From Halioglobus sp. (GTDB lineage Bacteria > Pseudomonadota > Gammaproteobacteria > Pseudomonadales > Halieaceae): 64,000 nucleotides of DNA. Location: positions 1 to 64,000 of the forward strand of contig JAGRIH010000043.1 in assembly GCA_020443345.1 (NCBI GenBank), read 5' to 3'. Made by a program: the position numbers and the translations under genes. The first letter of the stretch is position 1. The number at the start of each line of letters is the position of its first letter. Below, one piece after another: positions 61,703 through 64,000 of this stretch. The notes below the pieces were generated by a model. It did no database searches and was not told where the DNA came from. It saw nothing but the letters and a program-made list of their open reading frames with translations.

Positions 61703-62992
61703 TCACTTGATATCCACGAAGGCCTCGTCGCGCACCTGGCGCAGCCACGCGTCCAGTTCCTCCTGGTATTTGCGGTTGTGCAGGTAGTCCCGGGCGCGGG
61801 CGCGGATGGCCTCCTCCGTCATATCCTGCTCCCGGCGCCCCTCTACCTTGACAATATGCCAGCCGAATTGGGTGCGCACCGGGTCCGATATCTCCCCCAC
61901 GGCGGTGTCGTTCACGGCCTGTTCAAACTCGGGTACCATCTGTCCGGGCATGGTCCAGCCGAGTTCGCCACCCTCCTGCGCGGAACCGATATCCTTGGAG
62001 TACTGCCGCGCCAGATCGGCGAAATGCTCGCCGGCTTCCGCCCTGGCCTTGAGTGAGGCGGCCAGTTCGCGCGCCTCGTCGTCGCCGAGGATCTCCGAGG
62101 GTTTGATCAGGATGTGGCGCACCTCGGTCTGGGACACGATCTGGTCCCCGCCGCGCACTTCGGCCATGTGCACCAGGTGAAACCCGCTGTCGCTGCGTAT
62201 CGGGTCTGCGGTCTCACCTGCGGCCAGTGTGGGCGCCACCGCGATGAACAGCGAGGGCAAATCGTCCAGTTTGCGCCAGCCCAGATCGCCGCCGCTGAAT
62301 CGGTACCGGCCGCCGCTGGCGCTGACTGCCTTGTCGAAGGGCTCGCCGGACTGGATGCGCCTGGCCAAGTCCTCCACATGGGCCCGCGCAGCGGCCACCT
62401 CGGCCTTGCTGGCGTCGGGCGATACCGCCAGCAGGGCGTGGACGATGTGGTACTCGGGCTGGGTGAGTTTCTGCCCTTCCTCGGTGGCCAGAAAATTGTC
62501 CACTTCCTTGTCGGTGATCTGGATGCGCTGATTGACGTTGCCGGCCTGCACCCGCTGGATGATCATCTCGCGCCGCACCTGCTCGCGCATGTCGTTGTAG
62601 GACTGGCCCTGCTGTTCCAGGGCGGTGCGGAACTGCTCCAGCCCCATGCCGTTCTGCGCCGCGATACGCTGTAGCGCGGCGTCCAGTTGGGCATCGGAGA
62701 TGCGCACGCCCACGCGCATGCCTTTTTGCAGCTGGATGCTTTCCAGAATCAGGCGATCGAGGGTCTCGCGGATCAATACATCCTCCGGCGGCATGTCGAC
62801 GCCGCGCGCCTGCAGGCTGTCGGTAACGGCCCCGAGGCGCTCGCGCAGCTCGCTGGCCATGATGATGTCGTCGTCGACAATGGCCACCACCTGATCGATG
62901 ATTTCGGTGGCGGCCCTCGGTGTCGGCCCGGCGATGACGGCAGCGCTCAGGCCGGCAGCGAGCAGCAGTTGTTTAATAGTCACTCTGTTCAA
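61703..62992 (-). CDS. surA: Periplasmic chaperone/peptidyl-prolyl isomerase SurA
   Basis: Folding factor for outer-membrane beta-barrel proteins. The 429-residue protein has a signal peptide ([20 protein letters not shown]), the N-terminal SurA core ([23 protein letters not shown]) and two parvulin domains (the first with [15 protein letters not shown], the second with [18 protein letters not shown]). The start is TTG 62992 (overlapping lptD by 20 bp) or GTG 62983, which is 11 nt from a GAGG sequence; both keep the signal peptide. It is part of lptD-surA-pdxA, the conserved order. Confidence 0.97.
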   Translation of the reverse strand: MNRVTIKQLLLAAGLSAAVIAGPTPRAATEIIDQVVAIVDDDIIMASELRERLGAVTDSLQARGVDMPPEDVLIRETLDRLILESIQLQKGMRVGVRISDAQLDAALQRIAAQNGMGLEQFRTALEQQGQSYNDMREQVRREMIIQRVQAGNVNQRIQITDKEVDNFLATEEGQKLTQPEYHIVHALLAVSPDASKAEVAAARAHVEDLARRIQSGEPFDKAVSASGGRYRFSGGDLGWRKLDDLPSLFIAVAPTLAAGETADPIRSDSGFHLVHMAEVRGGDQIVSQTEVRHILIKPSEILGDDEARELAASLKARAEAGEHFADLARQYSKDIGSAQEGGELGWTMPGQMVPEFEQAVNDTAVGEISDPVRTQFGWHIVKVEGRREQDMTEEAIRARARDYLHNRKYQEELDAWLRQVRDEAFVDIK

Positions 62993-64000
62993 AACCTCGA
63001 ATCATGTCCTGCAGCACGTCGGTGATGCGGTTGCCGAAGCCACCCATGCCCTTGAGAAGAATTTGGACCTGGGTAGAGCGTTGCCGTTCCAGGTTGGGAT
63101 TGCTGAAGTCGGGTGTCAGCCCCGTTGCGGTATCGAAATAGCGCAGGTGTAGAAAGCGGATTTTCCAGCAGCAGGTATCATATTCCACTCCGAACATGTC
63201 TTCCACGCTGTCATTCGCGCGCATGCTGTAGTTCATGGCGGCAAAAAAACGCCAGTTCCTGCCCATGGGAAAATACGCCGAGATGTTGGCCTCCTCGGTA
63301 GCCTTCTCTTCGGTGACCAGGGTCAGGGGTCGACGGTAGGAGTAACCCAGGTTGTAGACACTCCCGTCGTCGCCCTTGTAGATGGCCTGCACATGCCCCG
63401 AATTCATGTTGCCGCTGTAGGGGTCCCACACCAGGGAGCTGCGCAGGCCGAAGCGCGGGTTGGGTGTGAAGTTCACCTCCGCGGCCATCTCCGAACCGGA
63501 CTGGTCGAGGGGTTCGCTGGTGGGCAGCAGGCGCACCCGGCGGTCTCTGAAATAAAAGATCTGCCCGAAGCTGGCGTCGAGCAGGGTGCTTCCGTCCTCT
63601 CTGTCGATATAGCGGGTGGTGACGCCCACGGACATCTGGTTGGCGTCATCCAGGCGGTCGCGGCCCGAAAATCGCGTTTCCCGAAACAACTGGTTGTAGG
63701 TGAAGGTCAGCTCGGCGCTGTCGAAGTCCGGCTGGTCCCGCTGGTCGTCGTACTGGCTGTACAGGTAATACAGGCGCGGCTCCAGGGTCTGCAGCAGATC
63801 CTTGCCGGCAAAGCGGGTGCCGCGATCGAACAGCAGGCCGCTGTCGATACTCAGCAGCGCCGCGTCGGACGAGGGGTTGTCTGCATTGTAAAAAACGCCG
63901 TCGTCCAACTGGTAATCCAGGCGCCGGTACTTCGCCTTGGGGGTGACAAAACCGTAGTTCCACAGCATGGGGTAGGTCGCGCCCGCCTCGCTGTAAATCC
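62973..64000 (-). CDS. lptD: LPS-assembly protein LptD (C-terminal part)
   Basis: Outer-membrane beta-barrel that inserts lipopolysaccharide, together with LptE. About 342 C-terminal residues are in the window; the signal peptide, N-terminal jellyroll and first strands lie off the right edge. Barrel strands such as RFAGKDLLQTLEPRLYYLYSQYDDQRDQP, DSAELTFTYNQLFRETRFSGRDRLDDANQ and NWRFFAAMNYSMRANDSVEDMFGVEYDTCCWKIRF are typical, with the two late adjacent cysteines (CC) that form disulfides to the N-terminal domain. The coding end overlaps surA. Confidence 0.97.
   Translation of the reverse strand, partial: IYSEAGATYPMLWNYGFVTPKAKYRRLDYQLDDGVFYNADNPSSDAALLSIDSGLLFDRGTRFAGKDLLQTLEPRLYYLYSQYDDQRDQPDFDSAELTFTYNQLFRETRFSGRDRLDDANQMSVGVTTRYIDREDGSTLLDASFGQIFYFRDRRVRLLPTSEPLDQSGSEMAAEVNFTPNPRFGLRSSLVWDPYSGNMNSGHVQAIYKGDDGSVYNLGYSYRRPLTLVTEEKATEEANISAYFPMGRNWRFFAAMNYSMRANDSVEDMFGVEYDTCCWKIRFLHLRYFDTATGLTPDFSNPNLERQRSTQVQILLKGMGGFGNRITDVLQDMIRGFEQSDY

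Overview
The window is a chromosomal segment of a GC-rich gammaproteobacterium. The flanks carry two conserved housekeeping blocks: rpsU-yqeY-dnaG-rpoD with divergent tsaD on the left, and the parts of the lptD-surA-pdxA-rsmA-apaH-cca string at both ends. The content in between (many sulfotransferases, WecG, an EpsE/EpsL-like export set, a glutamine-kinase cassette) suggests a marine, surface-polysaccharide-producing species, perhaps of the Cellvibrionales/Halieaceae kind. That last placement is a guess from gene content only.

Layout. 1-5.4 kb: rpoD (cut by the window edge), dnaG, yqeY and rpsU on the minus strand, tsaD on the plus strand. 5.4-6.9 kb: a palindromic repeat and a CAP-domain secreted protein. 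7.0-10.0 kb: cca, apaH, rsmA (minus). 10.0-60.65 kb: a polysaccharide island of about 50 kb that splits rsmA from pdxA. 60.7-64 kb: pdxA, surA and the 3' part of lptD (minus).

Inside the island: an ABC exporter pair (wzm/wzt, 10.1-11.6 kb); a degenerate zone with a stub ORF, a small secreted protein, a possible transposase remnant and an acidic repeat protein (11.6-13.5 kb); a mostly minus-strand block of glycosyltransferases, a methyltransferase, three sulfotransferases, an RgpF-RgpF-WsaF fusion, WecG and a NodB-fold protein (13.8-28.5 kb), interrupted by a MITE-like element at 25.1 kb; a plus-strand operon with a recognisable promoter that holds a CDP-glycerol-type transferase followed by three overlapping genes matching the Campylobacter phosphoramidate pathway (glutamine kinase, CDP-glutamine hydrolase, phosphoglutamine cytidylyltransferase; 28.8-34.5 kb); a plant-type LRR protein and another sulfotransferase (34.8-38.2 kb); a plus-strand Wzx/Wzy-type EPS operon (Wza-like, beta-barrel, WcaJ-like, ugd remnant, Wzy, sulfotransferase, heparinase-like, Wzz, tyrosine-kinase-like, AAA ATPase, GT4, Wzx; 38.5-53.7 kb); a beta-helix protein, and two GC-rich genes for a large membrane protein and an unusual glycosyltransferase (53.7-60.65 kb).

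Working model: an undecaprenyl-linked repeat unit is started by the WcaJ-like enzyme, extended by the glycosyltransferases, sulfated by up to five sulfotransferases and probably decorated with a phosphoramidate group, flipped and polymerised by Wzx/Wzy, length-controlled by Wzz plus the kinase-like ATPase, and exported through the Wza-like/beta-barrel pair. The separate Wzm/Wzt pair may serve a second glycan. The phosphoramidate cassette, with a nucleotidyltransferase-like domain fused to its glutamine kinase, is the most interesting system here.
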